The notes below the pieces were generated by a model. It saw only the letters and a list, made by a program, of their open reading frames with translations, was not told the origin of the DNA and made no database searches. 64,000 nt of DNA, taken from positions 12,123 to 76,122 of the forward strand of contig JBCDLI010000004.1 of NCBI GenBank assembly GCA_038745535.1, in the 5' to 3' direction. How positions within the stretch are numbered: the first letter of the stretch is position 1; the number at the start of each line of letters is the position of its first letter. This document shows positions 1 through 8,093 of the stretch, piece by piece. The position numbers and the translations under genes are program-made. The stretch comes from JBCDLI01 sp038745535. GTDB lineage: Bacteria; Pseudomonadota; Alphaproteobacteria; Rhizobiales; Rhizobiaceae.

Positions 1-544
1 GGTAGTCTGCGCGCATCACACCGTCGAAGGATCTGATCCTTCTATTACAGACGTCCCGTGGTCCGCTTGCGGGGATAAGGAGGGCCGTGAGGGGATCAAG
101 CGTGTTGTTGATCGCGCCCGGTTTGTGCGCGACCCAGTCTTTGCGCTTTTCGCGGCGTTTTCGGTCGGGTTGATTGACGGCTGAGGTCATGCGGCTGCCG
201 GAGTACTTCACAGTGGTACGCTTCTGTTTGTCTCCTTCGGCGTAGCGGACGTCATATACGCGGGTTTGCATGGATGAGTTAGAGCGGGAACCATCAACAT
301 TTATGGTTCCACTCATCGACGAGAATAGACTTGCAAGGCCTGCGGCCCTCATGCTGCCGTTGATCGTAAACCTGTCTTCGGAAATCTGCGTGTTGAAAGA
401 CGAGCGGCCAATCCTCAGGCCAATTGCAGAGATCACATATTCAGAGCTATAGGAGCGGGTCTCGTTCGCTGCGGCGGTCTGTACGTTTGCTCCCAGAAGA
501 AGAGGCAGGGCAATAGCCGCCCCGAAAAGGCTTTTCACAGGCAT
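1..544 (-). CDS. DUF3108 domain-containing exported protein (3' end outside window)
   Basis: Reading the complement from the ATG at 544 gives an open frame that runs off the left edge, so the C-terminus is missing. Residues 1-25 are a typical Sec signal peptide (basic start, hydrophobic core, an Ala-Ala-Ala stretch before the likely cleavage site). The mature part begins with a Tyr-Ser-Ser-Glu-Tyr stretch followed by Gly-Leu-Arg-Ile-Gly. Near the edge there is a Cys then Arg-Ile-Arg-Ser-Phe-Asp-Gly, all typical of DUF3108 proteins. The family is periplasmic or envelope-associated and has no established biochemical role. It is divergent from rpmB, a pairing common in Rhizobiales. A GGAAACG stretch precedes the start. 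The family call is recognition by eye; no function is claimed. Confidence 0.75.
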   Translation of the reverse strand, partial: MPVKSLFGAAIALPLLLGANVQTAAANETRSYSSEYVISAIGLRIGRSSFNTQISEDRFTINGSMRAAGLASLFSSMSGTINVDGSRSNSSMQTRVYDVRYAEGDKQKRTTVKYSGSRMTSAVNQPDRKRREKRKDWVAHKPGAINNTLDPLTALLIPASGPRDVCNRRIRSFDGVMRADY

Positions 545-711
545 ATTTTCGTTTCCATTTTGCGTCCCTCGGTGCTTTTCCTATTCAATCGTGACATCAT
601 TTGGATCACCGATGGTTGACGCTCGCGGCTGTTGGAATTAGACGATGCGGATCGCAGCGCCGAATAAATCCGTGCGCGCCCATAAATTCATATCGCCTGA
701 GGAATTAGATC

Positions 712-999
712 ATGTCTCGAACATGCGAGTTGACCACGAAATCTGTGATGTCCGGTAACAATGTGAGCCACGCCAACAACAAGACGCGCCGTCGCTTTCT
801 GCCAAACCTTTGCAATGTCTCTTTGATTTCTGAAACGCTCGACGAAACTTTTAAGATGCGAATTTCGACGTCTGCACTGCGTACAGTCGAGCATCGCGGT
901 GGCCTCGACGCTTTTTTGGCAAAAGCGAAGAACGACGAACTTTCGCCAAAGGCTCGCAAGATTAAAAAGCGCATCGCTGACTCTACAGCAGCCGCCTAG
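712..999 (+). CDS. rpmB: 50S ribosomal protein L28
   Basis: A 95-residue basic protein opening with Met-Ser-Arg-Thr-Cys-Glu-Leu-Thr, then an Asn-Asn-Lys-Thr-Arg-Arg-Arg-Phe-Leu-Pro-Asn core and an Ile-Ser-Thr-Ser-Ala-Leu-Arg-Thr segment. These are the standard landmarks of alphaproteobacterial L28, and the length fits the family. It is a structural component of the large ribosomal subunit. GAGG at about 699 serves as the ribosome binding site. It is monocistronic here: a strong hairpin follows 19 nt after the stop, and the next gene is an unrelated transporter. The divergent neighbour encodes a DUF3108 protein. Confidence 0.97.
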   Translation: MSRTCELTTKSVMSGNNVSHANNKTRRRFLPNLCNVSLISETLDETFKMRISTSALRTVEHRGGLDAFLAKAKNDELSPKARKIKKRIADSTAAA

Positions 1000-1018
1000 A
1001 CTCGCCTAGAAATTTATT

Positions 1019-1040
1019 CGCGCAGCTATGGTGCTGCGCG
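1019..1040 (+). terminator. Perfect 8-bp hairpin after rpmB (possible terminator, no T-tract)
   Basis: CGCGCAGC (1019-1026) and GCTGCGCG (1033-1040) are exact inverted repeats around a 6-nt loop. The hairpin starts 19 nt past the rpmB stop, where an intrinsic terminator is expected. No run of T follows, so it may be only a processing or stability hairpin. It also contains the upstream ATG at 1028, which argues against that ATG as the start of the next gene. Confidence 0.45.
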
Positions 1041-1066
1041 CTGGTGGCATAACCCAGGATAAAAAA

Positions 1067-1750
1067 ATGCAGGCTCAAGCAAAAACCTCATTGACCCAAA
1101 TGGCGGGGTTCGTCGCGCTTATGTGCGCCGTCGTCGCCCTATCAAATTACCTCGTCCAATCCGGCGAGAATGGACCGTTGTTTCCAGTGAATTTTCAGTT
1201 AGGTCCAATCAACCTAGCTGACCTTTTGACGTGGGCGGCTTTCACCTATCCGGTCGCATTTTTCGTCACCGATCTGACAAATCGCCGTTTTGGCCCTCGG
1301 CAAGCGCACATTGTCGTGCTTGCTGGCTTTGCGCTCGCGGTGGTGCTCTCGATCTGGTTGGCAACGCCGCGGATCGCCATCGCGTCCGGAACGGCTTTCC
1401 TCGTCGCGCAACTCCTTGATGTGAGCATTTTTAACCGCATGCGGCGTCGTACGTGGTGGAAAGCGCCTTTAATTTCCTCGATCATCGGATCGTTGATAGA
1501 CACGCTTATCTTTTTCACGCTCGCGCTTGCTCCGTTTTTTTCAGGCATCGATCTTTTCTTCGGCATGGAAGATGGGTCTCTCGGGTTCGCGGTGCCGTTT
1601 CTGACTTTTGGGCCGGAGGTGCCACTTTGGGCATCGCTGGCTTTCGGGGACTTCTGCGTGAAGATTGTCGTCGGGCTCGCCATGCTAATCCCATACGGCG
1701 TACTGTTGCGCGTCAGTTCACCGGCGTGGGAACAGGGTCAACGAGCCTGA
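1067..1750 (+). CDS. Queuosine precursor transporter, YhhQ/VUT family
   Basis: A 227-residue inner-membrane protein with about six hydrophobic segments and the YhhQ (VUT) landmarks: an Asn-Leu-Ala-Asp-Leu-Leu-Thr-Trp motif near residue 50, Thr-Tyr-Pro-Val-Ala-Phe-Phe-Val-Thr-Asp-Leu-Thr-Asn after it, and a Ser-Leu-Ile-Asp-Thr segment in the second half. YhhQ proteins import preQ0/preQ1 for queuosine tRNA modification. I chose the ATG at 1067 because AGGA lies about 7 nt upstream. The in-frame ATG at 1028 sits inside the hairpin after rpmB. The gene end overlaps the convergent esterase-like gene by 38 bp. I saw no preQ1 riboswitch in the short leader. Confidence 0.85.
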   Translation: MQAQAKTSLTQMAGFVALMCAVVALSNYLVQSGENGPLFPVNFQLGPINLADLLTWAAFTYPVAFFVTDLTNRRFGPRQAHIVVLAGFALAVVLSIWLATPRIAIASGTAFLVAQLLDVSIFNRMRRRTWWKAPLISSIIGSLIDTLIFFTLALAPFFSGIDLFFGMEDGSLGFAVPFLTFGPEVPLWASLAFGDFCVKIVVGLAMLIPYGVLLRVSSPAWEQGQRA

Positions 1751-2756
1751 ATTCGACAATCAGATTGCGTTGCAGCAACGAGTGGTTGTCATCGGAAACT
1801 AGGGTGAGCCGAGGAACGCCATCGGGGTCCATGGTGACTTCCAACCCTTCCATATTGTCGATTTGATAGGAGAGGTCAGCCTCAAGGATGATCTCGCCAT
1901 CCACTGTCGCGCCCGGTAAAATGTCTTCCGGCTGAATTTCGCGCATGCGGGTCGAAACTCCGTCTGTAATTCGGAAGCGCCGTTCCAAGATCAACAGTTG
2001 ACCCGTTGGAAGGAAGGCTGCGTCGGTCACGTCGAACGCATCTGTTCGCCTGACCGAAAACTCAAAACTGGATTTGTCCTCGTTCAGCACAAAGGCCATT
2101 ATATTCCGGTTTGCATCGAGGCTTTTCTCGCTCACACCGACTATTCGGCCATCGAATACGCTGTCTGCAGGACCAACGGCAATAGCCTCGAAACCACGAT
2201 TGTGGCGCAATTCGAACATGGGAACTGGCGGCTCTTGAATGCGGAACGGTGCAAGTTCCCCAATCCGGTTTTCGGTGAACCACGCCAGCCGGTGCAACCT
2301 CTCAAAGGAAACAAGTAGATCGCCATTGGGGAAACGCGCGATTCCCTCCGCGTCGCTGCCCCATTTATTGGTGGGTACGTTGTGGTTCTCATCGAGCATG
2401 GGCCGCATCACTTCATCTTGGATGCCCATGAGTTCGTTGGTGGCGGGATCGCGCTGCAGTTTTCCAGTCAGCCAAAAACCGGTGTCGGCAATTGCAGTAA
2501 ACGCGGCTTGATCGGGTTCGATCGCGATGCCCGACAGCGCGCCAAAATGTTGCTGGCGCGAGGTCATCTCCAAGCCGCCCGCGAACTCCAATCGACCAAA
2601 GCGCTGTTTGTCTGAACCGATTTTGAAATTCTCTATTTTGCGAAGCTCAATGGGGGTGGGAAAGACGTTTTGGTCGGCGGAAGCTGCGCTGAAAACTGCG
2701 AATAAGGCAGACGATGCAGCAAGCACGCACCGTCGCAATGACTTTCGAACCGTCAC
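1713..2756 (-). CDS. Exported esterase-like activity of phytase family protein
   Basis: A 347-residue protein with an N-terminal signal peptide (Arg-Lys-rich start, hydrophobic Leu-Ala-Ala-Ser-Ser-Ala-Leu-Phe core, cleavage near Ala-Ser-Ala). The mature chain has the features of the esterase-like phytase family: Gly-Gly-Leu near the start, a Ser-Gly-Ile-Ala stretch, Ala-Asp-Thr-Gly-Phe-Trp, an Asp-Ala-Glu-Gly-Ile-Ala motif and Asn-Met-Glu-Gly-Leu-Glu near the end, as expected for a periplasmic beta-propeller. The substrate is unknown, since the family name reflects similarity and not a proven phytase. The start is a GTG that overlaps the cobT stop by 4 nt, so the gene is translationally coupled to the cobaltochelatase operon. 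A functional link to cobalamin is not shown. Confidence 0.8.
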   Translation of the reverse strand: MTVRKSLRRCVLAASSALFAVFSAASADQNVFPTPIELRKIENFKIGSDKQRFGRLEFAGGLEMTSRQQHFGALSGIAIEPDQAAFTAIADTGFWLTGKLQRDPATNELMGIQDEVMRPMLDENHNVPTNKWGSDAEGIARFPNGDLLVSFERLHRLAWFTENRIGELAPFRIQEPPVPMFELRHNRGFEAIAVGPADSVFDGRIVGVSEKSLDANRNIMAFVLNEDKSSFEFSVRRTDAFDVTDAAFLPTGQLLILERRFRITDGVSTRMREIQPEDILPGATVDGEIILEADLSYQIDNMEGLEVTMDPDGVPRLTLVSDDNHSLLQRNLIVEFRLVDPVPTPVN

Positions 2757-4684
2757 GCGGATCGTCTCAAGCGCTGTGGGCGAGATGATTTCGCTGTGTC
2801 TTTCCCACGCTCCTCAAATAGTGCCGCAAGCTGGTCGGTGATTGCGCCCGCAAGCTCTTCGGCATCGACAATTGTCACCGCACGGCGATAGTAGCGCGTC
2901 ACGTCGTGGCCAATGCCGATGGCGAGCAGTTCAACCTCTGAACGCGTTTCAATCTCTTCAATGACGGCGCGGAGGTGTTTTTCGAGATAATTGCCTGCAT
3001 TGACCGAGAGTGTCGAATCATCAACGGGCGCGCCATCGGAAATCATCATCATGATCTTGCGCTGTTCAGGCCGCGCCATGATCCTTCGGAATGCCCATGT
3101 CAGCGCTTCGCCGTCGATGTTCTCTTTCAACAGACCTTCGCGCATCATCAAACCGAGATTGTTTCGCGAACGACGCCAAGGCGCGTCGGCAGATTTGTAG
3201 ATGATGTGGCGAATGTCGTTGAGGCGACCGGGCTCGGGCGGCTTGCTGCCTTTCAGCCACGCCTCGCGCGATTGGCCGCCTTTCCACGCGCGCGTGGTGA
3301 AGCCCAAAATTTCCACTTTTACGCCGCAGCGTTCCAACGTTCGGGCCAGAATGTCTGCGCAGATGGCCGCGACCGTGATCGGACGCCCACGCATGGAACC
3401 TGAATTGTCCAGTACGAGCGTCACGACCGTGTCGCGGAAATTTGTATCGCGCTCACGCTTGAACGACAACGCACCAAACCCGCCATTCATCTCTTCCATG
3501 ATGATGCGTGGGAGACGCGCTGGATCGAGGTAGCCTTCCTCTAGATCGAAATCCCACGACCTGTTTTGCTGCGCCATCAGTTTTCGCTGCAGACGGTTTG
3601 CAAGCCTGCCGACAACGCCCTGCAAATTGGCGAGTTGCTTATCGAGGAAGAAACGTAATCGCTCTAGTTCGGCAGCATCGCAGAGTTCTTCGGCGCCAAT
3701 GATTTCGTCGAACTCCTCGGTGAAAATCTCGTAGTCGATCTCAGAAAGAATATCGCTGTCGGACGGTGCCGGGCGAATTGGTTCACCGGGTTCTTCGGCA
3801 TCCAAATCGAAGTCTTCGTCGAGCTCTTCCGACATCATGTCGCTGACATCGAGTTCGCTGGTGTCGGTATCTTCGTTCTCTATTGGCTGCTGATCTTCTT
3901 CTTGTCTTTCTTCGCCGGACTCCTGCTCGTCCTTGCCGCCGTCGTCATCATTTTCTTCTTCATCGGCTTCCGGGGTTTCGTCGCGATCTTCTTCCTCGTC
4001 TTCGGACCCATCGCCTTCGTACTCTTCGGCCATATCAAGGCTGACCAAGAGATCGCGAACAGCTCGTTGAAACGCAGACTGGTCTTCGACGTGTTGGTCC
4101 AGCGCGTTCAGTTCGGCCCCGCCCTTCTCGGTAACCCATTCACGCCACAGATCGGCGACCGCAGAGGCGTTTTCGGGCGTCGCTCGACCGGTCAGTTTTT
4201 CGCGAACGATTAAAGCGATCGCTTCTTCGAGCGGCGCGTTTTCTTTCTCCGTAACATTGGCGAGGTTCGAGCGCGCGTAGCGGTCGTCAATCATCGCCGC
4301 CAAGTTGTCGCCAATGCCGGGCATGCGCCGCACGCCAAACGATTCAATTCGAGCTTGTTCGACAGCGTCGTAGACGGCGCGCGCCTCGTCGCTCGTCGGC
4401 ATCATCTCAGCGTGGACAGCACGGTCGTGGCAAGCAAGCCGCAGGGCCATCGCATCGCCTATGCCGCGCGTGATCAGGACATCGTTTCGCGTTGCGCGCT
4501 TCGGTAGGTCCGTCACGCGCGCATGTGTGCCAGCAAATGCAGGGCGGTCATTTGAAAACGACACTTCAAGTGATTGTTCGCCGGCAATTGCACGCATGCA
4601 GCCGGCCATGGCGTGCTTGAAAGGCTCGCTATCGGCCGCTTTTTGTTTAGCGGCTTTCTTGGAGTTGTCGCCGGGACCTGCCAT
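2753..4684 (-). CDS. cobT: Aerobic cobaltochelatase subunit CobT
   Basis: 643 residues, matching the usual CobT length of about 630. The middle (roughly residues 218-310) is extremely rich in Glu and Asp. The C-terminal third is a von Willebrand A domain with the metal-site motif Asp-Asn-Ser-Gly-Ser-Met at residues 426-431. CobT joins the AAA+ subunit CobS as the chaperone-like part of CobNST, which inserts cobalt into hydrogenobyrinic acid diamide during aerobic B12 synthesis, driven by ATP. cobS lies directly upstream with a 12-nt gap. CobN is not in this window. The acidic tract explains several long spurious reading frames on the opposite strand. Confidence 0.96.
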   Translation of the reverse strand: MAGPGDNSKKAAKQKAADSEPFKHAMAGCMRAIAGEQSLEVSFSNDRPAFAGTHARVTDLPKRATRNDVLITRGIGDAMALRLACHDRAVHAEMMPTSDEARAVYDAVEQARIESFGVRRMPGIGDNLAAMIDDRYARSNLANVTEKENAPLEEAIALIVREKLTGRATPENASAVADLWREWVTEKGGAELNALDQHVEDQSAFQRAVRDLLVSLDMAEEYEGDGSEDEEEDRDETPEADEEENDDDGGKDEQESGEERQEEDQQPIENEDTDTSELDVSDMMSEELDEDFDLDAEEPGEPIRPAPSDSDILSEIDYEIFTEEFDEIIGAEELCDAAELERLRFFLDKQLANLQGVVGRLANRLQRKLMAQQNRSWDFDLEEGYLDPARLPRIIMEEMNGGFGALSFKRERDTNFRDTVVTLVLDNSGSMRGRPITVAAICADILARTLERCGVKVEILGFTTRAWKGGQSREAWLKGSKPPEPGRLNDIRHIIYKSADAPWRRSRNNLGLMMREGLLKENIDGEALTWAFRRIMARPEQRKIMMMISDGAPVDDSTLSVNAGNYLEKHLRAVIEEIETRSEVELLAIGIGHDVTRYYRRAVTIVDAEELAGAITDQLAALFEERGKDTAKSSRPQRLRRSA

Positions 4685-4696
4685 CTGCCGTCGCGG

Positions 4697-5683
4697 TCAG
4701 TTCAGCGCGACATTTGCCGCGCTCTCGGGCAGTTCATCGCCGAAGCAGCGCTGATAGTGTTCTGCCACGAGCGCGCGTTCCAGATCGTCGCATTTGTTCA
4801 GGAAGGTTAGCCGGAACGCAAAGCCGACATCGTCGAAGATCGAAGCGTTTTCAGCCCAAGTGATCACGGTGCGCGGGCTCATGACAGTGGAAAGGTCGCC
4901 GTTGATGAACGAGCTGCGCGTTAAATCTGCCAGCCGCACCATGGCGTTGACCTTTTCGCGACCCTCTGGATTGTCGAACTCCTTGGCCTTCGCGACGATA
5001 ATCTCAACTTCTTTGTCATGGGGCAGATAGTTCAGCGTCGTCACGATGGACCAGCGGTCCATCTGCGCTTGGTTGATCTGCTGTGTGCCATGATAAAGCC
5101 CGGTCGTGTCGCCAAGGCCAACGGTGTTTGCCGTCGCAAACAGGCGGAACGACGGGTGCGGGCGTATCACGCGGCTTTGGTCGAGAAGGGTCAAGCGCCC
5201 CGATGCCTCAAGTACGCGCTGGATGACGAACATCACGTCAGGACGCCCCGCGTCGTATTCATCAAACACGAGCGCGACGTTATTCTGATAGGCCCACGGC
5301 AAAATACCATCGCGGAATTCTGTGACCTGCTTGCCGTCCTGCAAAACGATGGCGTCTTTGCCGACGAGATCGATTCGGCTGACATGGCTGTCTAGGTTCA
5401 CGCGCACGCACGGCCAGTTCAGCCGCGCCGCGACCTGTTCAATATGGGTGGATTTGCCCGTGCCGTGATAGCCGGAGACCATGACACGGCGATTGTGCGC
5501 AAAGCCCGCAAGGATGGCCATCGTGGTGGCGCGATCAAAAATATAATCGGGGTCCGTTTCGGGCACGTGCTGATTGATGCCGGAATAGCCTGGCACTGTC
5601 ATGTCGGTGTCGATGCCAAACGCGTTGCGTACGCTTATGGATGCGTCAGGCGTGTCGCTGATATCGAGATCAATCTTGTTCAT
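4697..5683 (-). CDS. cobS: Aerobic cobaltochelatase subunit CobS (AAA+ ATPase)
   Basis: 328 residues, the standard CobS length. The Walker A motif Gly-Tyr-His-Gly-Thr-Gly-Lys-Ser-Thr is at 71-79 and the Walker B Asp-Glu-Tyr-Asp at 141-144. A sensor-1-like Ala-Thr-Ala-Asn-Thr follows. CobS forms hexameric AAA+ rings that with CobT power cobalt insertion by CobN. It precedes cobT in a leftward operon and follows a J-domain gene by about 40 nt, the usual Rhizobiales arrangement. The ATG at 5683 is the natural start. No cobalamin riboswitch is evident upstream. Confidence 0.97.
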   Translation of the reverse strand: MNKIDLDISDTPDASISVRNAFGIDTDMTVPGYSGINQHVPETDPDYIFDRATTMAILAGFAHNRRVMVSGYHGTGKSTHIEQVAARLNWPCVRVNLDSHVSRIDLVGKDAIVLQDGKQVTEFRDGILPWAYQNNVALVFDEYDAGRPDVMFVIQRVLEASGRLTLLDQSRVIRPHPSFRLFATANTVGLGDTTGLYHGTQQINQAQMDRWSIVTTLNYLPHDKEVEIIVAKAKEFDNPEGREKVNAMVRLADLTRSSFINGDLSTVMSPRTVITWAENASIFDDVGFAFRLTFLNKCDDLERALVAEHYQRCFGDELPESAANVALN

Positions 5684-5722
5684 TGTACAGTCTCTGAATT
5701 TGGCCTTCGGCAGGTTTTTTCA

Positions 5723-6349
5723 TCATCCGAGCCCAGCTGTCTTTAGCAACTTATAGGCTTGGACCACATCACGGAACCGCTCCTCCGACGTCCGGTCACC
5801 ACCGTTTGAGTCCGGGTGATGACGCTTGACGAGTTCCTTATATTTTTTACGCACTTCTTCCGCTGACGCTTGGTCATCGAGTTCGAGCGCGCGCATGGCT
5901 TTTGATTCTAGTGGTTTAAGGCGACGGATCGGTTTGGCAGGCGAAATGCGCAGCGAGGGGTCGCGCATCTTCATCGATTTTGCTGAACCAGACCTCATGC
6001 GAGAGAAGACTGGCGCGGCTTGCATGCTGTCAGCGGATGCTGCGCCTTTGGCTGTTCCCATTTTCCAGGTCGGGCGTTCCCCGGTCTGCTGGCTCTCTTT
6101 TTGAAACTTCGCAATTTCGTCGTCGTTCAGGCCGGAGAAGTAATTGTAGTTCTTGTTATATTCTCGGGCGTGCTTGGTGCAGAACCAGAGATATTGGCCT
6201 TCACGATTTCGCCCCGCTGGACATTTGTGCTGGCCCGGCAGGTTGCAGCCTTCCCATTGGCAGCGATTGGCTTCTTCTTCCGCCTGCTTTCGCTTTTTGC
6301 CGCCCGGTGCAATGCGAATAGAATCAAAATATTTGGAAGACGTTTTCAT
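5723..6349 (-). CDS. J-domain (DnaJ-like) protein beside cobS
   Basis: 208 residues. The C-terminal 60 residues form a J domain: a short helix, then Val-Lys-Arg-His-His-Pro-Asp-Ser-Asn-Gly-Gly-Asp with the obligatory His-Pro-Asp, and a final helix with Phe-Arg-Asp-Val-Val-Gln-Ala-Tyr. The N-terminal part holds a Cys-rich patch (Cys-Gln-Trp-Glu-Gly-Cys, later Cys-Pro-Ala-Gly and Cys-Thr-Lys-His) that could bind zinc. Such proteins probably recruit an Hsp70 to a specific client. The constant position next to cobST in alphaproteobacteria suggests, but does not prove, a role with cobaltochelatase. It lacks the Gly/Phe and central zinc domains of true DnaJ. Confidence 0.85.
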   Translation of the reverse strand: MKTSSKYFDSIRIAPGGKKRKQAEEEANRCQWEGCNLPGQHKCPAGRNREGQYLWFCTKHAREYNKNYNYFSGLNDDEIAKFQKESQQTGERPTWKMGTAKGAASADSMQAAPVFSRMRSGSAKSMKMRDPSLRISPAKPIRRLKPLESKAMRALELDDQASAEEVRKKYKELVKRHHPDSNGGDRTSEERFRDVVQAYKLLKTAGLG

Positions 6350-6492
6350 GCCGAACGGTTATGACCTGCAGCTTGGGCAATACAAGGATTGACAACGAAT
6401 ATTAGGGTGCCCAAGCACTGCATAGATATGGTGCTGGAGGCGGCTTGGTCTAGCTGTCAGCACGCTTTGACGCAAGGCTGAGAGAGCAACAG

Positions 6493-6777
6493 ATGGGTGA
6501 GATTGAGCGGCTTATGCGCGACAAACTGGCCGCAGCGTTCAATCCTGAGCGGCTGGACGTGATAAATGAGAGCCATCTTCACGCTGGGCATCAGGAAAAA
6601 TTCGACGGCTCGGGCGAAACTCATTTTCGAGTTCAGATCGTATCAGCTGAATTTGCGAACAAAAATCGCGTCCAGCGTCACCGTCTGGTGAACGATGTTG
6701 TCGCTGAAGAACTCAAAGACAGCGTTCATGCGTTGGCTGTCCAAGTCGCCGCACCCGGCGAAGCGGTCCGCTGGTAG
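6493..6777 (+). CDS. bolA: BolA family protein
   Basis: 94 residues with the BolA fold landmarks: the N-terminal helix Ile-Glu-Arg-Leu-Met, then Asn-Glu-Ser-His-Leu-His-Ala-Gly-His, Glu-Thr-His-Phe-Arg-Val, and Arg-His-Arg-Leu-Val-Asn before the last helix. BolA proteins partner monothiol glutaredoxins in binding [2Fe-2S] clusters and act in iron homeostasis and stress. The conserved His residues used in cluster coordination are present. It is divergent from the J-domain gene across about 140 bp and ends 5 nt before the convergent CorC gene. In alphaproteobacteria a BolA gene is often found at this place near cobS. Confidence 0.93.
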   Translation: MGEIERLMRDKLAAAFNPERLDVINESHLHAGHQEKFDGSGETHFRVQIVSAEFANKNRVQRHRLVNDVVAEELKDSVHALAVQVAAPGEAVRW

Positions 6778-6782
6778 CGGTC

Positions 6783-8051
6783 CTAGAGGCCCGGCGTCAG
6801 CGTTCGAATTCGAAGCTTCTCGATCCGGTTTTTCGCGCGCTTTAGAACCACAAACCGCTTTCCGTGAAACGTGAACGCTTGCTTTTCCGACGGTATTGTC
6901 TTGGCTTCATGGACCACAAGCCCTGCGATTGTTGTTGCCTCATCGTCGGGAAGGGACCAATCGAGTGCGCGGTTGAGATCGCGGATCGGCACAGACCCAT
7001 CAACGAGGATCGAGCCGTCGGCTTCCGTCTTCACGCCGGAAACATCCACATCGTGTTCGTCGGCAATCTCGCCCACAATCTCTTCGATGATGTCCTCGAG
7101 TGTGACGAGACCTTCCACCTCGCCGTATTCATCGACCACGATTGCGACATGCGCTTTCTTTCGAAGAAACTCATTGAGCTGCGCATGAACGGTCGTGGTA
7201 TCGGGCACGAACCACGGATCGTTGGCAACTTTCAAAATGTCGATCTTTGACGGATCGTTGTCAACGGAATGCAGCGCCCGCAGCAAGTCTTTTGAATGAA
7301 CAATGCCAACGATGTTGTCGGTCTTCTCGCGCCAAACCGGCATGCGCGTGTATGGACTTTGCAAAATCTCGCGAACGATTTCCTGCGGCGCTTCATCGGC
7401 GTTTACCGTCCGCATGTTTGTACGGTGGATCATGATGTCTGCAACGTCGAGCTCGTTAAGGTCGAGTAGACCGCCCAAGCGATCGCGTTCGGCTTTTTCC
7501 ACCGAACCTTCCTCGTGAAGCACTTCCACGGCCCCACGCAGTTCATCATGGCCACTGAGGATTGATGTCTTGTCATCAAACCGAACGCCCACGGTGCCCA
7601 AAATTCTGCGAACGATCACATCAACGATGCGCGCAAGCGGCGAGACAATGGCTACAAAAACGCTGATCGCTCGCACGACAGTGACTGCAAATTGGTCGGT
7701 CCGTGCGATTGCGAGATATTTCGGCATCACTTCTGCGAAGATGACAAGGAGAACAGTCATCACAATGGTTGCGTAGACCACACCCGTCTCGCCAAACACC
7801 GATAGGAAAAGTGTTGTGGCTAAGGCCGAAGACAGGACATTGACGAGATTGTTGCCGATCAGAATCGATCCGATCAATTGCTCTTTGTTCTCGGTCAGCT
7901 TGTTGACGGCTCCGGCTTTGTCCTCGCCGTTGTTCTCCAATTGCTTCATGCGCCCGCGAGAAACCGCAGTAAGTGCTGTTTCAGATCCCGAGAAGAAGCC
8001 GGAAACGACAATCAGCGCCAAGATCAAAAGGGCTGTGATCCAGAGATCCAT
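6783..8051 (-). CDS. CorC/HlyC-type membrane protein (CNNM + CBS domains)
   Basis: 422 residues. Residues 1-180 form a CNNM (DUF21) transmembrane domain with the opening Phe-Phe-Ser-Gly-Ser-Glu-Thr-Ala and a second Asn-Asn-Leu-Val-Asn motif. A CBS pair follows at about 195-320 (Asp-Ile-Met-Ile-His-Arg, later Val-Val-Asp-Glu-Tyr-Gly), then a CorC_HlyC transporter-associated domain at 335-420. Members are linked to magnesium and cobalt efflux or membrane-ion homeostasis. The name hemolysin is historical. It lies 42 nt downstream of aroB on the same strand and is probably co-transcribed with aroK-aroB. Confidence 0.92.
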   Translation of the reverse strand: MDLWITALLILALIVVSGFFSGSETALTAVSRGRMKQLENNGEDKAGAVNKLTENKEQLIGSILIGNNLVNVLSSALATTLFLSVFGETGVVYATIVMTVLLVIFAEVMPKYLAIARTDQFAVTVVRAISVFVAIVSPLARIVDVIVRRILGTVGVRFDDKTSILSGHDELRGAVEVLHEEGSVEKAERDRLGGLLDLNELDVADIMIHRTNMRTVNADEAPQEIVREILQSPYTRMPVWREKTDNIVGIVHSKDLLRALHSVDNDPSKIDILKVANDPWFVPDTTTVHAQLNEFLRKKAHVAIVVDEYGEVEGLVTLEDIIEEIVGEIADEHDVDVSGVKTEADGSILVDGSVPIRDLNRALDWSLPDDEATTIAGLVVHEAKTIPSEKQAFTFHGKRFVVLKRAKNRIEKLRIRTLTPGL

Positions 8052-8093
8052 GATTTCATCCTATGATTTTGTCTGGGCGAGATGGGTGCTCGG

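Noticed and set aside
1028..1066. ATG at 1028 as the start of the queuosine transporter
   Set aside because: It lies inside the perfect hairpin after rpmB and has no ribosome site; ATG 1067 has AGGA at good spacing.
3902..4213. Hydrophobic plus-strand frame that looks like a membrane protein
   Set aside because: It is the antisense of the Glu/Asp-rich middle of cobT (GAA/GAG read as TTC/CTC), a known artefact.
5684..6492. Cobalamin riboswitch upstream of the cobS-cobT operon
   Set aside because: The short gap before cobS and the gap before the J-domain gene show no B12-box-like conserved sequence or room for the fold.
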